A stretch of DNA of 64,000 bases from Sandaracinaceae bacterium. GTDB lineage: Bacteria; Myxococcota_A; Polyangia; Polyangiales; Sandaracinaceae. The position numbers and the translations under genes are program-made. Positions within the stretch are counted from its first letter, which is position 1, and each line of letters starts with the position of its first letter. The notes below the pieces were generated by a model that worked only from the letters and a program-made list of their open reading frames with translations, did not search any database and was not told the origin of the DNA. The stretch covers positions 1-64,000 of the forward strand of contig JAVJQK010000104.1 of NCBI GenBank assembly GCA_040218145.1, given 5' to 3'. Positions 1 to 9,704 of the stretch are shown in pieces.

Positions 1-1
1 C

Positions 2-487
2 GACGCGCACGCGGCGGCGCGGAAGGCCCGGGCCAAGGGCGAGCACGAGGTGGAGTTCCCCGCGGGTACCTACCTGATGAAGGTGCAGCACGGCGCGAAC
101 GTGGCTTCCCCGGACAACGAGTCGGTGCTTGCTGCGGACGAGGGCTTCGACAGCCCCAGCGCGCGGCTGCCCTCCGACGCGCTCCGCGCGCTGAGCGAGA
201 AGCTCCGCGGCTACGCCGCCTCGGTGGACCCCGAGCAGCAGGCCGACGCGTTGGGCGCCCGCATCCTCGCCGGCGAGTCGATGTCAGTCACCCGGAAGGA
301 GTCGCCGAGGGTGCAGACGGGCGGCGAGGAGACGACGGCGCGGCTGGTGACGCTACGTGGTGAACACAAGCCCTCTCGCCGGGAGGCGGCTCCCGAGCCT
401 CGCGAGGAGGACCGCGACGTCAGCCCAGCTTCGCCTCGCGACGAACGCGACCCCGGCAAACCTCCGGACGAACCCGGCGACAAGTAG
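2..487 (+). CDS. C-terminal part of an unidentified protein (cut by window edge)
   Basis: The frame is open from the first bases of the window to a TAG at 485-487, so the start lies upstream. About 161 residues are visible. The first half is mixed alpha/beta-looking with VEFPAGTYLMKVQHGANVAS near its start. The last 45 residues are a charged, Pro/Glu/Arg/Asp-rich tail that is probably disordered. I recognise no domain and assign no function. An internal GTG at 50 could be a start, but the continuous upstream frame with similar composition makes truncation more likely. It points toward the toxin locus, with almost 800 bp of apparently non-coding DNA between. Confidence 0.55.
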   Translation, partial: DAHAAARKARAKGEHEVEFPAGTYLMKVQHGANVASPDNESVLAADEGFDSPSARLPSDALRALSEKLRGYAASVDPEQQADALGARILAGESMSVTRKESPRVQTGGEETTARLVTLRGEHKPSRREAAPEPREEDRDVSPASPRDERDPGKPPDEPGDK

Positions 488-675
488 GCTCCGCGCGGCT
501 CGATGACGACTCGAGCCGCGCATCGGTGCGTCCGTCGCAGCCTGCGTCTCGGACAAATCCGCTAGCTGTGAACGCACGCGACGCGATCAGGGTGTGAGGG
601 ACGCTGAATCGAGGGAGGCAGGCGGAGATCGGCGCCGAGCTCCTCGCTGATCCGCCGTCGCCGCGGCGGCGGGAG

Positions 676-725
676 AGGCGGCGCGGGGGAGCACCCGGGA
701 CGGAAAGCGCAAAGCGCGGGGCACC
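676..725. repeat. 50-bp direct repeat, copy 1
   Basis: This copy matches 1229-1278 at 49 of 50 positions, the one difference being C to G in the middle. It contains GAGCACCCGGGA and AAAGCGCAAAGCGCGGGG. The copies are in the same orientation and 553 bp apart. Confidence 0.8.
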
Positions 726-1228
726 TCGGTCTCTTCAGGCGGCTCGAACAGGCCGGGTGGACCGAGCTGCTGCCGCGTCCGTGTCCCGTGGCCGTGCAGG
801 CCGACAGGGCGGCCCGGGACGGCTCCTCCGTGCCCGCACGCCACGCAGCGCGCCGGACGGACCGCCGCCGCCGAGGGCAGGGACTTCGTCCAGGACTTGA
901 CGTCGATCGCCGAATGAACGATCCGACCTGTGCTCCGTATCTCCTCGACTGGGTGTCCGGAGCACGGCGGGGGAAGTCGCCAAACTCAGCCCCGCCACCT
1001 CTTCGGTCGGCCCTGCGCCGATGCTCTCGCCTCCGCAGCCGGGTCTACCCGGACCCGGCCGCGAAACACGAAAACTCGGCGATGGGCATCGGCGTGGCGC
1101 CGGCCTCACTTCCCTCGAGCAGCGTGCGCGAGATCGCGGCCCCGAACCTCAGACTGCGCGCGCGCTAACAGTGGCGAGCGAGGAGACGGAAAGCGCGGAG
1201 CGCGGGGGGGCAGGCGGCGCGGGGGGGC

Positions 1229-1278
1229 AGGCGGCGCGGGGGAGCACCCGGGAGGGAAAGCGCAAAGCGCGGGGCACC
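1229..1278. repeat. 50-bp direct repeat, copy 2
   Basis: Second copy of the 676-725 element with one mismatch. It ends two bases from the stop codon of the putative immunity gene, so the edge of the toxin/immunity cassette coincides with the repeat. It may mark a recombination junction, which is inference. Confidence 0.8.
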
Positions 1279-1280
1279 AA

Positions 1281-1574
1281 TCACAACGGATCGTCTGTGC
1301 TCGAAGAGCCAAATCGTTCGGCCAGAAAGCACATCAAACCCTCTGTCCCGCAGCACTCAAAATGAGGCTCAGGCAATGGATTCTCTGAATCAGTGACCAA
1401 CAGCATACCCTGTGATTCGCGCACGTAGACGATCTCGCTGGCAACAAACTCGCCACCCCTGAGCCTCCCAAACTTCGGATGCGATACCGATACAGTATCA
1501 CCGAGAGACCATTCGCGTTTAGCCGCGATGTATCCCGCACGACGGAGCATCTTGATCAACTCATCCCTATCCAT
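1281..1574 (-). CDS. Putative immunity protein for the RHS C-terminal toxin
   Basis: A 97-residue soluble protein beginning MDRDELIKMLRRAGYIAA and ending GSSSTDDPL. It has no signal peptide, membrane segment or family motif that I recognise. The ATG at 1574 is chosen because GAGG lies 7 nt upstream; a longer frame to 1658 would overlap the RHS gene and has no such site. It starts 44 nt after the RHS stop on the same strand. In polymorphic toxin systems a small unrelated gene right after the variable toxin tip is normally the cognate immunity gene. The assignment therefore rests on position and size. GC is visibly lower than in the RHS body, as in the adjoining toxin tip. Confidence 0.6.
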   Translation of the reverse strand: MDRDELIKMLRRAGYIAAKREWSLGDTVSVSHPKFGRLRGGEFVASEIVYVRESQGMLLVTDSENPLPEPHFECCGTEGLMCFLAERFGSSSTDDPL

Positions 1575-1618
1575 GGGTGTCCTCGCCCGACACAGAGCCC
1601 GGAGAACCGATCGGCTCC

Positions 1619-4600
1619 TCACCGTGCGATTATATGTGAGACGAACCGCTCGACCCAATTCTGATTAACAGAGTAGCTTACGGCCGGGCCAGGATCCAGG
1701 ACTCGCCAAAGCCCCCCGGCCCTCTCAGCGACGACATAGTGACCCGGGAGAAATGGCGCCTGAAGCCTAAACATCATGGGCCCACTCGCGAGGGATGCTT
1801 CCTGAATCGCCTGAGCACCGGTTGCGGGGGCACTGACCGAGTACCTTGGTCCGAGGAAACGAATCACGTCAGGATTGCTTAACATTCCCCCTCCCGCCGA
1901 CTGCATCACTCGTGCCTCCGTGATAGCACCGCCAGTCATCATCTCTATGCAAGCATGTCCACATGTCGTACCGGTCGACTGTGCCACCACCCCCCCGCCA
2001 CCCGGAACCACTTGAGACGCATCAGGAACCCAGGGCCCACCGCCCGGGACTCGCGCCCCCGCTCGCGGTTCGCTTGGTGATGGCCTGACGGGCAAGGTTA
2101 GGATAGCTGCATCCTGAAGATTCGGACCCTCCGTGAACTCACCGTACTCGATTGAGTACCGATCAACCCCGAGGCCTAGACCGTTGTCTTCCAGTCGGGC
2201 CGCCAGGTCACGAGGGTCAGCGCGCTCGTAGACTCCAACTGATATTCCCAGCTGTACTCCAAGGGTCTGCGCTGTTCTGTATGCGAGGTTGGCGCCTCCG
2301 GCGAGGAAATCGCCCACGCTACTCTCGCTGGCGTGAACTTGCCGATCGCCACTTCGGTACTGCTCGTCCACCATTTCCCTGGCAGCTCTGCGAGAGGGAC
2401 GCGCAGCCGTCCCGGGTTGCTGGGGTCCGATGGTTGCTGGGTTGGAATCGGGTGGGGCTATTGGCTGATCCAACTCGCCTGGGCGCGCACTCCCGTCGGG
2501 TCCGGTTTGGTTTGCAGCATCTCCTTGCGGAACCATCTCTGAGGGGCAACTCTGGCTCACACCGCATTCGAGGCCCAAGGGATCGCGTGCCGCCAGCAGA
2601 TTTCCGCTGATATAGTGATACGAGTTCAGCGCCTCGCCGCCCCCAGCTGCATGCACATGCAACGGGTCTGGACTCGCCCACCGCCCCAGCCGCGGGATCA
2701 GATACCGCTCCCCGAAGTAAACGACCCCGACCTCCTCGTCGGCCTCCTTCCCCGTGAACCCAGTCACCTCCGGCGCCGCCCGCGCCGAGTCGTCGTTCAG
2801 GTATGTCTCGCGCGCCCCATTCGGATAGTAAGTAGACACCTCCAGCAGCTCGCCGGAGCGCACGTCGAACACCGCGCCGGTCGTCTGGATGAGGTCCCCG
2901 ATGGGCACCGCGAGCCGATTCTCGCGGTCGTACCCCGCACCCGCGCCGCCGTGCTTCCACACCATGCGGGCGCCCGCGACGACGTACTGCGTCTCGGTCT
3001 CGAGCGTCGTGCTCGCCTCGTACGCGTTCGCCCCGCGCGTCAGCCCGCGCCGCTCGAAGTCGCCCGGGTACGGGTAGAGCGCGATCGCCTCCGGCGTCGA
3101 GCCAGACTCCAGCGTCTGCTTGACCGTCCTCGAGTTCGCGCCGTCGTACCGGTAGCGCTGGCGGACCCGCCGCACCCAGGCGATGCCGTCGTAGTCGTAG
3201 CGGCGCGCCTCGGCGAGCCGGTTGAGCTCGTCCCAGCGGTAGGCGTAGTGCTGCTCGGTCGCGCACACGCAGTTGCTCCGCAACGCGGCCCGCCGCGCGT
3301 CCGAGTCGCCGCCGGGATCCACGCAAGCGCTCGCGCCGTTCGCGCACTGCGCGTGCACGGTCATCCCGACGACATTCCCGCCGACGCCGTAGTCGACCTC
3401 GACCCAGCCGTTGCTGCTCCCGGTGACGCCAGCGGTCAGGTTCGACGCAACGTAGAGCGCGCTCGGCCGGCTGCCCGAGGGCTCGCCCGCGCTGTTGCCA
3501 TTGCCGATCTCGCCGATGGACCGCTCGTAGAAGGCGTCGTCGTTGTCGGTCCAGCTCGTGGTGTTCGCGAGGTAGTCCCAAGACCAGCGGAGCGACTCGA
3601 CGCGCCCCATGCCCTCGACGTCGACCACGGCCGGCGCGGGGGTCTGCCGCATCGGGTCGACGGTCGGGGCTTCGGCGTAGTTGTCGCGCCAGTCGGTGCC
3701 GACGTCGTTCATCGTGCGCGCGCCGTCCGCCTGCGTGTACTCGAAGTCGGCGCCGACCACGCGGTAGAGCGCGTCGTGGCTGATGTACGTGGTCTGCGGC
3801 CGGAAGCCGGCCGGCCACTCCGCGCCGTCGCGGTGGTCGACGGTGGCGGTGAGGTTGTTGGCCGCGTCCCAGACGAGCTCCTGGTCGACCACGGTGGTGA
3901 CCGCCTCCAGCTCCTGGCCCGTGCCGCCCATGCCCGTCGTGTCGCGGGTGGTGCGCATGCGGACCGGGCGGCGGCGCACGTCGTACGTCGTGGTGCTCGT
4001 GGTCGGCGTGCGACCGCCCTCGTCGTCGCCGTAGGTGATCGAGCTGACGAGGCCGTCTCGCAGGTAGGCGATGGACTCGACGACCGTGTGCGGCGTGCCA
4101 TCGACAACGGCCGTCGCCTGCCTCGGCAGGCCCCGGCGGTTGTAGAGCAGCGTCCCCTCGACGAGCGGCGCGGTCTCGGTCGCGTGGTAGTCCGGGTCGA
4201 GCGGCAGCGTCATCGACGTCGGCCGGTTGGCGTGGTCGAAGGCCGCCGTGCGCGTGTACGTGTGCGTCACGTCGTACTCGAGCGTGCCCGCCGAGACGGG
4301 CTGCTCGGTCTGGACCGGGCGGCCGTCGACGACGGTGATGGTGTTCAGCCCGATCGGCGCGGAGATGAGCGCGAGCTGGCGCGCGGTCCACGTGACGTTG
4401 CCGCGGTCGTCGTAGGCGAGCACGGCGCGCTGGGCCCGGTCGCTCACGCCGGTCGCGAGCCCCTGCGTGCCGCTCGCGCCCTGAGGGATGAACCCTGCGC
4501 CGCGATCGATGGCCCACTGAGGATACGTGTCGTAGTGGTAGACGACGTCGAGCGTGACCGCCGCGCTCGAATACTCCATCGCCGTCAGGTGGCCGACGCT

Positions 4601-7600
4601 GTTGTCGCCGTGGGGGTGCTCGGCGGCGGCGGGCTGCGCTTCCGTGCAGCTGACGTACTGCTCGCCGCGCAGGCGGCCGCCGAGGTCGTAGAAGAAGTTC
4701 TGGCCGCAGCCGCGCGGATCGCGCACCGCCACGAGGTCGCCGACCTTGTTGAAGCGGTAGCGCCAGGAGTTCGTGGCCTCGCTCGGGTCGGCGCCGTTGT
4801 CGCTGTCGGGGTCGTCGCTCGACAGGCGCCGGCCGACGCTGTCGTAGACGAAGGTACGGACCACTTCGTTGGTGCTCGATGTCGACGGCGGACTGGCCGG
4901 ACGCGTGGCGCCACTCGAGCTGTTGGCGCGGACCAGCGCCTCGACCGCGCCGTCGGGGCGGTAGTAGCTCCAGAGCCGATAGACCTCGCTGTCCCCGGTG
5001 TCGGGGTTTCGGTTGCGGAGGATCTGGTCGATCACACGGCCGTGCCCGTCAGTGTACGCGGTGGTGCAGGTGCGGTAGTGCGGACTCGACGGGTCGTTGT
5101 CGAGCGGGTCGCAGACGTCGGTCGACAGGGAGTGGTAGCTGGTCCAGGTGACGGCGCCGTCTTCGGTGATCACCCCCTTCGCACGGCCGAACGCGTCGTA
5201 GCGGGTCACGGCGTAGGGGATGTCGAGCGGCAGGGCGACGGCGGCGCGGTAGTCGGTGGGCGAGCCGCTGAAGACGTCGGGCTGATAGGTGCGCCGGACG
5301 GTGCCCTTCTTGTCGAAGGTGGTGATGCCGCCGCGGATCCATTCGCTCGCGCTGTCGCCCGTGGCGAGCGAGGAGCGCGCGCGGCCGAGGCCGTCGACGT
5401 AGGCGATGGAGACGAGCGATTGGCCTTCTTCGCCGAGGGTGCCGTCGCAGTTCAGCTCGGTGGAGGAGACCACCCGGCTGATGGGCTGCGACGCCGGGCT
5501 CGACGTGAGCTCGTACTGGATGCGCGTGGTCGGGTCGGTGCAGCTCGGCTGGCTGGTGGGCGGGGTGACGCTGGTGAGCCGGCCCAAGCCGTCATAGGTG
5601 ACGCTGGTCGAGAGGCTGTTGGGGTCGGTGGAGCTGGTGATCGCGCCGAGGCCGCGGTCCCAGGTGCCGACGTAGGCGAGGCGGGTGACGGTGGAGCCGC
5701 TCGTGCGGTCGATCGCGAGGTGCTCGGAGGCGGCGAGCTGCGCGAACTGGGTGTCGTAGACGACGTTGCCGAAGCGCAGGCACGCGGTGGGCGGGTTGGT
5801 GGGGTCGGCTTCGGTGCCACCGAGGTCGTGGCCGGCGCAGCTCTGCAGCGCGTTGCCCCACGCGTCGTAGACGGTGGAGGCGACCATGTTCTGGTCGACC
5901 TGCGTGAAGCCTTGGGCGCCGCCCTCCGCGGTGGTCTCGCCGCCGAAGCTGAAGCTCGCTGGGCTCGTGACGAACTGCGTGGCGCTCAGGAGGTCGCCCG
6001 TGACCGGGTCGTACGTGCTGCTGCCGTCGCCGAAGTTCGGCTCGGTCGTTTCCGTGCCGCGCATGTAGCTGCGCGCGGTGCGCCAGATCCACGCCTCCGG
6101 GTTGCGCAGGATCGGCGTCGTGTAGCTGGTGAACGCCTCGTCGATCGCGGCGCCGCTGACAGGATCCACCTCGCCGTACGCGGTCTGCTGCAGCACGTGG
6201 CCGAGCGCGTCGACGCTGTCGAAGGTGGTCCTGATGCGCGCCGGGTCGTGACCGTTGCGGATGGGCACGACCAACGACTCGAGAACGCCGTCCGATGTGA
6301 CGACTCCAGTCGCCGAGAGTCTCTCGCCCTCGATCGCAGCCACCGTCATCGTGCCGGGCGAGCCGAAGTTCGTAGTGTCGTAGCGGAGCTCGTTCGTCTC
6401 GTTGACGAAGGCGTAGTAGACGGGGACGCCGTTCAGGCCCGAGTAGAGCAGGCGGTTCGTGATGGTCGCGAACGAGGTGCTCAAAAACACGCCCGCCTCG
6501 TCGAAGACCTCCGTGCGGACCTCGCGGCCCTTGAGCGCTTCGAAAGGGTTGTGGGCCAGGCGGTCGTCCGCGATGGAGTGCGGGCGGCGGCCCTGCAGGA
6601 AGTGCGTCCGGCTGTAGACGTCGGGGTTGTTCCAGTCGCCGACCGTCACCGCGTCCGCCGCGCCGAAGCCGCGGAACTCTTGCTCGATGCCTTCGTAGTA
6701 GCCGTCGTGGTAGGCGAAGCGGCTCTCGGTGACCTGCGCGGTCCGGCCGAGCACGTCGAAGCGGTCGGTGGTGCTCACGCCGCGCACGACGTTGCTGATC
6801 ACCGGGCTGCCGCTCGCGCGCACCACCCACTGCTCCGAGTCCGCGCCCGTGCACGCCGCGCCGCCGAGGCCGCTGTTGTCGCACAAGCGCTGGTCGGGGC
6901 CGTCGGGGCGGTGGGTCCAGGTGAAGCGGTCCACGCCCGATGCGCTCGCGCCCGACGCCTCCTCGAGGTCGGCGAGGTAGTCCTCCGCGCTCGAGCCGTA
7001 GGTGATGGTGGTGTCGGCGCCGAGGCCGTTGTCGACCCCGATGAGCAGGCGCGGGCGCTGGCCGCCTGCCGGGTCGATGTACTGCCAGCCGCCGCCCGTG
7101 CCCCAGATGATGTCCGTGGTGCTCGAGCCGTCGATGTCTGCGAAGCGGATCCGCGGCGCGAACCCCGGCGCGGCAGGGGTGCCGCGCGCGATGGTGCGGC
7201 GCGTCCAGCCCTCGCCCGCGCGGTTGAACCACACGTCCACCTCGCGGAAGCGCACCTGCACGAGGTCGCTCGCGCCGTCCATGTTCACGTCGCTCAGGAA
7301 CACGTTGTCGAGCTCGGGCGAAAGCTCCGTCGGCGGGCTCGACATCTCGATGTACCGCCCCGCGCCCTCGCCCCGCGCGCAGCTGCGCGAGCCCGTGCCC
7401 CATACGCCCTCACCGCGGCCGGGCCAGTAGATCACGCGGCCCCGGCGCATCTGTACGATGTCCTGCAGGCCGTCGCCGTTCATGTCGCCGAGGCGCACCT
7501 CGGGGTCGTCGAAGTCGATGGGCGTGCCGCCCTGGAGCAGGCAGCTCTCGTAGGGCACGGTCGACAGCTCGTACTCGGTGCCCGTCCAGCGGTAGCTGCC

Positions 7601-9697
7601 GAAGCGGCCGTCGCCGCCGGGGAGCCAGCCGAGGTTGAGCCAGGTCTGCATCACCGTGCCCGTGGTGCGCACGATGTCGACGAGGTGATCGTTGTTGACG
7701 TCGAGCACCTTGATGTGGCTCGCGTCGCGCCCCAGATCGATGCGCGGGTCGGTGTCGCCCGGCGGCAGCTGCACGCTCGAGTAGACCCAGCGCCACGCCT
7801 GGTCGGCCGGAGAGACAGGCTCGGCGCCGTCGGGGCCCGCCTCACGCGCGGGGGACCACCAGCCGTAGGTGCGGTAGCGCGGCATGTGGAGCAGATCGCT
7901 CCGCCCGTCGCCGTCGATGTCCATGGGGACGACGTTCGCGTTCGACAGGCTGAGCACCGTCGAGAGGTCGCCGCGCATCGGCACCGTGACCGCGTCGGAG
8001 AAGTGCGCCGCCTCGCCGGCCGGGGCCGCGTCGGCCCCCGTGAAGCCGTTGAAGAAGACGCCCACCGCGGGCTCGCCGCTGTCGGTGCGGAAGCGCGCGG
8101 GGTCGGTGACGATCAGGTCGGGCAGGCCGTCGCTGTTGACGTCGAACAGATCGCTCCGCCCCTCGTCCACCGAGTGCGGCGGGCTGTTCACCACCGCGCG
8201 CATGCTCGCGTCGATGCCGCCGAAGCCGGGGACCGCGTCGCTGCTGGACGGCATCTCCGAGTAGCGGAAGGTCATCGGCGGCAGGGTCTCGCCGACGACC
8301 GCGTCGCCCAGGCTCGACTCGGAGACGGTCGGATCGCCGACGCAGATGCCGTTGTCGCACCCGCTCATCCCCTCGTTGGGCCGGCCCTCGACCTGCACTT
8401 GGTGCAGCAGGCTGTGGAACGAGTCGGTGCGGTACCGGAGGTGGTAGCGGCGCACCAGCGTGCGGCCGGTCCCGTTCCACGCGGTGACCTCGATGCGCTT
8501 GACCCGCCACGCGGTGCCGATGCGCCAGCCGCTGACGTAGCCCGCGAAGACGTCCGCCCGCGTCTCGTAGACGATGTGCACGCGCGACGCGTAGGCGCTG
8601 AGCGGCTCGGTGCACTCACGCGTGGCGTCGGGCGTGCCGGCCGCGCAGTCGTTCGGCGAGACGTAGTAGAGGTCGCGCAGGTAGCTGCGGCCGTCGTCCT
8701 GGTCGTAGAGGTAGTAGACGGTCGAGCCGTGCGCGTCGCTCATGCGCGTGAGGCTCCAGCGGAAGACGCCGCCGCTCGCGCGCTCAGGGTCCCGCTCGAG
8801 CGCGTTCGGCGCGGCGGCGATGGCCTCGGACGGCGCCTCGCCCGTGGGCAGCAGGCCGAAGTCGAAGCGCGTGCCGTCCTTGGACTGCACGATCCAGCGC
8901 GTCGAGTCGGGCGAGCGGAAGAACCGCATGAAGCCGCCCTCGACCCGCGCGCGGTACTGCTGCCAGCCGTCGACGTCCGCGTGCACGGCGGGCGCGCTGC
9001 CGGCCGCGCTCGCCTCGATGGCGGCCACGGCCGCGGTGTCGACCGGCACGAGCTCTTGACCGCCGTTGTACATGAAGCGGTCTTCTTCTTCGTGCCACGC
9101 CGGCTCGTCGATGTAGCGCGGGAGGCCACGGTCGGTCTGGCGGCTGATGAACGGCGCGCCCATGCCCCAGCCGAATCCGACCGGGCCGTTGCCGTTCGTC
9201 GAGCCGTAGCTCAGGCCCAGGCTCGGCTGTACGCCTGCGCGACCGGGCGCCACCGCGATGGGCACGCTGAAGGTCGCGGTCCCGCTCGAGAGCACGGGGC
9301 TGAAGCTCTCGCCCATGCCTTCGATGGAGCCTTCGGCGTCGGGCAAGCTGATGGCCTGCGGCGTGGCCGCGCTCGCCTCGGTGCCGCCGGGGAGCGAGAT
9401 CGGCGTGTGCTCAGGATCGGTCTCGGTGGGCGGGGCTTCAGCGGTGGACGGGTCGACGCGGGCGTCGGAGAGCGCGTCGGGGTCGATGCGCTCGTCGACG
9501 TCGGGAGAGCGCGTGACCGCCTCGGCGACGTCTTCGGAGATCTGCGTGTCGGCCTCGAAGTAGACCGGCTCGGGCTCGCCGTCCTGGGCGTAGACCAGCG
9601 CGGGGGTCCACGCGGTGAGCACCGCGAGGGTGGCCGAGACGAGGCGGGAGACGAAGCGCGCGCGCTTCCTCGGGAGGGGACGAGTGTCGAATCGCAC
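1619..9697 (-). CDS. SpvB/VCBS/RHS polymorphic toxin with papain-like C-terminal domain
   Basis: 2692 residues with an N-terminal signal peptide (hydrophobic core about 17-37, ending VYAQ). A SpvB domain follows (about 120-470, with VGFGWGMG near 172). FG-GAP/VCBS calcium-type repeats are next (about 515-870, e.g. DVNSDGLPDL and DMNGDGLQDI), then a TcdB-middle-like region and RHS/YD repeats (about 1250-2250). The RHS core (about 2256-2376) ends in the autoproteolysis-type motif DPLGL at 2372-2376. The remaining 316 residues are the variable tip. Its last 130 look like a C39/papain-like cysteine peptidase: Cys2579 in TGTTCGHACIEMM, His2653 in PGHYVVAE, Asp2668 in WRVLDPG. The GTG at 9697 has GAGG upstream and lies 7 nt after the preceding gene's stop, suggesting an operon. 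The tip is lower in GC than the body, consistent with cassette exchange. Family placement is firm; the peptidase call is moderately firm; the target is unknown. Confidence 0.9.
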   Translation of the reverse strand: MRFDTRPLPRKRARFVSRLVSATLAVLTAWTPALVYAQDGEPEPVYFEADTQISEDVAEAVTRSPDVDERIDPDALSDARVDPSTAEAPPTETDPEHTPISLPGGTEASAATPQAISLPDAEGSIEGMGESFSPVLSSGTATFSVPIAVAPGRAGVQPSLGLSYGSTNGNGPVGFGWGMGAPFISRQTDRGLPRYIDEPAWHEEEDRFMYNGGQELVPVDTAAVAAIEASAAGSAPAVHADVDGWQQYRARVEGGFMRFFRSPDSTRWIVQSKDGTRFDFGLLPTGEAPSEAIAAAPNALERDPERASGGVFRWSLTRMSDAHGSTVYYLYDQDDGRSYLRDLYYVSPNDCAAGTPDATRECTEPLSAYASRVHIVYETRADVFAGYVSGWRIGTAWRVKRIEVTAWNGTGRTLVRRYHLRYRTDSFHSLLHQVQVEGRPNEGMSGCDNGICVGDPTVSESSLGDAVVGETLPPMTFRYSEMPSSSDAVPGFGGIDASMRAVVNSPPHSVDEGRSDLFDVNSDGLPDLIVTDPARFRTDSGEPAVGVFFNGFTGADAAPAGEAAHFSDAVTVPMRGDLSTVLSLSNANVVPMDIDGDGRSDLLHMPRYRTYGWWSPAREAGPDGAEPVSPADQAWRWVYSSVQLPPGDTDPRIDLGRDASHIKVLDVNNDHLVDIVRTTGTVMQTWLNLGWLPGGDGRFGSYRWTGTEYELSTVPYESCLLQGGTPIDFDDPEVRLGDMNGDGLQDIVQMRRGRVIYWPGRGEGVWGTGSRSCARGEGAGRYIEMSSPPTELSPELDNVFLSDVNMDGASDLVQVRFREVDVWFNRAGEGWTRRTIARGTPAAPGFAPRIRFADIDGSSTTDIIWGTGGGWQYIDPAGGQRPRLLIGVDNGLGADTTITYGSSAEDYLADLEEASGASASGVDRFTWTHRPDGPDQRLCDNSGLGGAACTGADSEQWVVRASGSPVISNVVRGVSTTDRFDVLGRTAQVTESRFAYHDGYYEGIEQEFRGFGAADAVTVGDWNNPDVYSRTHFLQGRRPHSIADDRLAHNPFEALKGREVRTEVFDEAGVFLSTSFATITNRLLYSGLNGVPVYYAFVNETNELRYDTTNFGSPGTMTVAAIEGERLSATGVVTSDGVLESLVVPIRNGHDPARIRTTFDSVDALGHVLQQTAYGEVDPVSGAAIDEAFTSYTTPILRNPEAWIWRTARSYMRGTETTEPNFGDGSSTYDPVTGDLLSATQFVTSPASFSFGGETTAEGGAQGFTQVDQNMVASTVYDAWGNALQSCAGHDLGGTEADPTNPPTACLRFGNVVYDTQFAQLAASEHLAIDRTSGSTVTRLAYVGTWDRGLGAITSSTDPNSLSTSVTYDGLGRLTSVTPPTSQPSCTDPTTRIQYELTSSPASQPISRVVSSTELNCDGTLGEEGQSLVSIAYVDGLGRARSSLATGDSASEWIRGGITTFDKKGTVRRTYQPDVFSGSPTDYRAAVALPLDIPYAVTRYDAFGRAKGVITEDGAVTWTSYHSLSTDVCDPLDNDPSSPHYRTCTTAYTDGHGRVIDQILRNRNPDTGDSEVYRLWSYYRPDGAVEALVRANSSSGATRPASPPSTSSTNEVVRTFVYDSVGRRLSSDDPDSDNGADPSEATNSWRYRFNKVGDLVAVRDPRGCGQNFFYDLGGRLRGEQYVSCTEAQPAAAEHPHGDNSVGHLTAMEYSSAAVTLDVVYHYDTYPQWAIDRGAGFIPQGASGTQGLATGVSDRAQRAVLAYDDRGNVTWTARQLALISAPIGLNTITVVDGRPVQTEQPVSAGTLEYDVTHTYTRTAAFDHANRPTSMTLPLDPDYHATETAPLVEGTLLYNRRGLPRQATAVVDGTPHTVVESIAYLRDGLVSSITYGDDEGGRTPTTSTTTYDVRRRPVRMRTTRDTTGMGGTGQELEAVTTVVDQELVWDAANNLTATVDHRDGAEWPAGFRPQTTYISHDALYRVVGADFEYTQADGARTMNDVGTDWRDNYAEAPTVDPMRQTPAPAVVDVEGMGRVESLRWSWDYLANTTSWTDNDDAFYERSIGEIGNGNSAGEPSGSRPSALYVASNLTAGVTGSSNGWVEVDYGVGGNVVGMTVHAQCANGASACVDPGGDSDARRAALRSNCVCATEQHYAYRWDELNRLAEARRYDYDGIAWVRRVRQRYRYDGANSRTVKQTLESGSTPEAIALYPYPGDFERRGLTRGANAYEASTTLETETQYVVAGARMVWKHGGAGAGYDRENRLAVPIGDLIQTTGAVFDVRSGELLEVSTYYPNGARETYLNDDSARAAPEVTGFTGKEADEEVGVVYFGERYLIPRLGRWASPDPLHVHAAGGGEALNSYHYISGNLLAARDPLGLECGVSQSCPSEMVPQGDAANQTGPDGSARPGELDQPIAPPDSNPATIGPQQPGTAARPSRRAAREMVDEQYRSGDRQVHASESSVGDFLAGGANLAYRTAQTLGVQLGISVGVYERADPRDLAARLEDNGLGLGVDRYSIEYGEFTEGPNLQDAAILTLPVRPSPSEPRAGARVPGGGPWVPDASQVVPGGGGVVAQSTGTTCGHACIEMMTGGAITEARVMQSAGGGMLSNPDVIRFLGPRYSVSAPATGAQAIQEASLASGPMMFRLQAPFLPGHYVVAERAGGLWRVLDPGPAVSYSVNQNWVERFVSHIIAR

Positions 9698-9704
9698 GGC
9701 AGCC

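Larger units (their letters stand above)
488..1280. other. Non-coding gap with a duplicated 50-bp element
   Basis: No reading frame here looks like a protein; the open frames are low-complexity Arg/Pro/Ala shadows of GC-rich DNA. The visible structure is a 50-bp direct repeat (676-725 and 1229-1278), plus a related fragment around 1185-1210 with runs of G. The gap lies between the truncated first gene and the end of the RHS toxin/immunity cassette, the usual place for decayed cassette remnants in polymorphic-toxin loci. No intact orphan module is visible. Confidence 0.5.
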
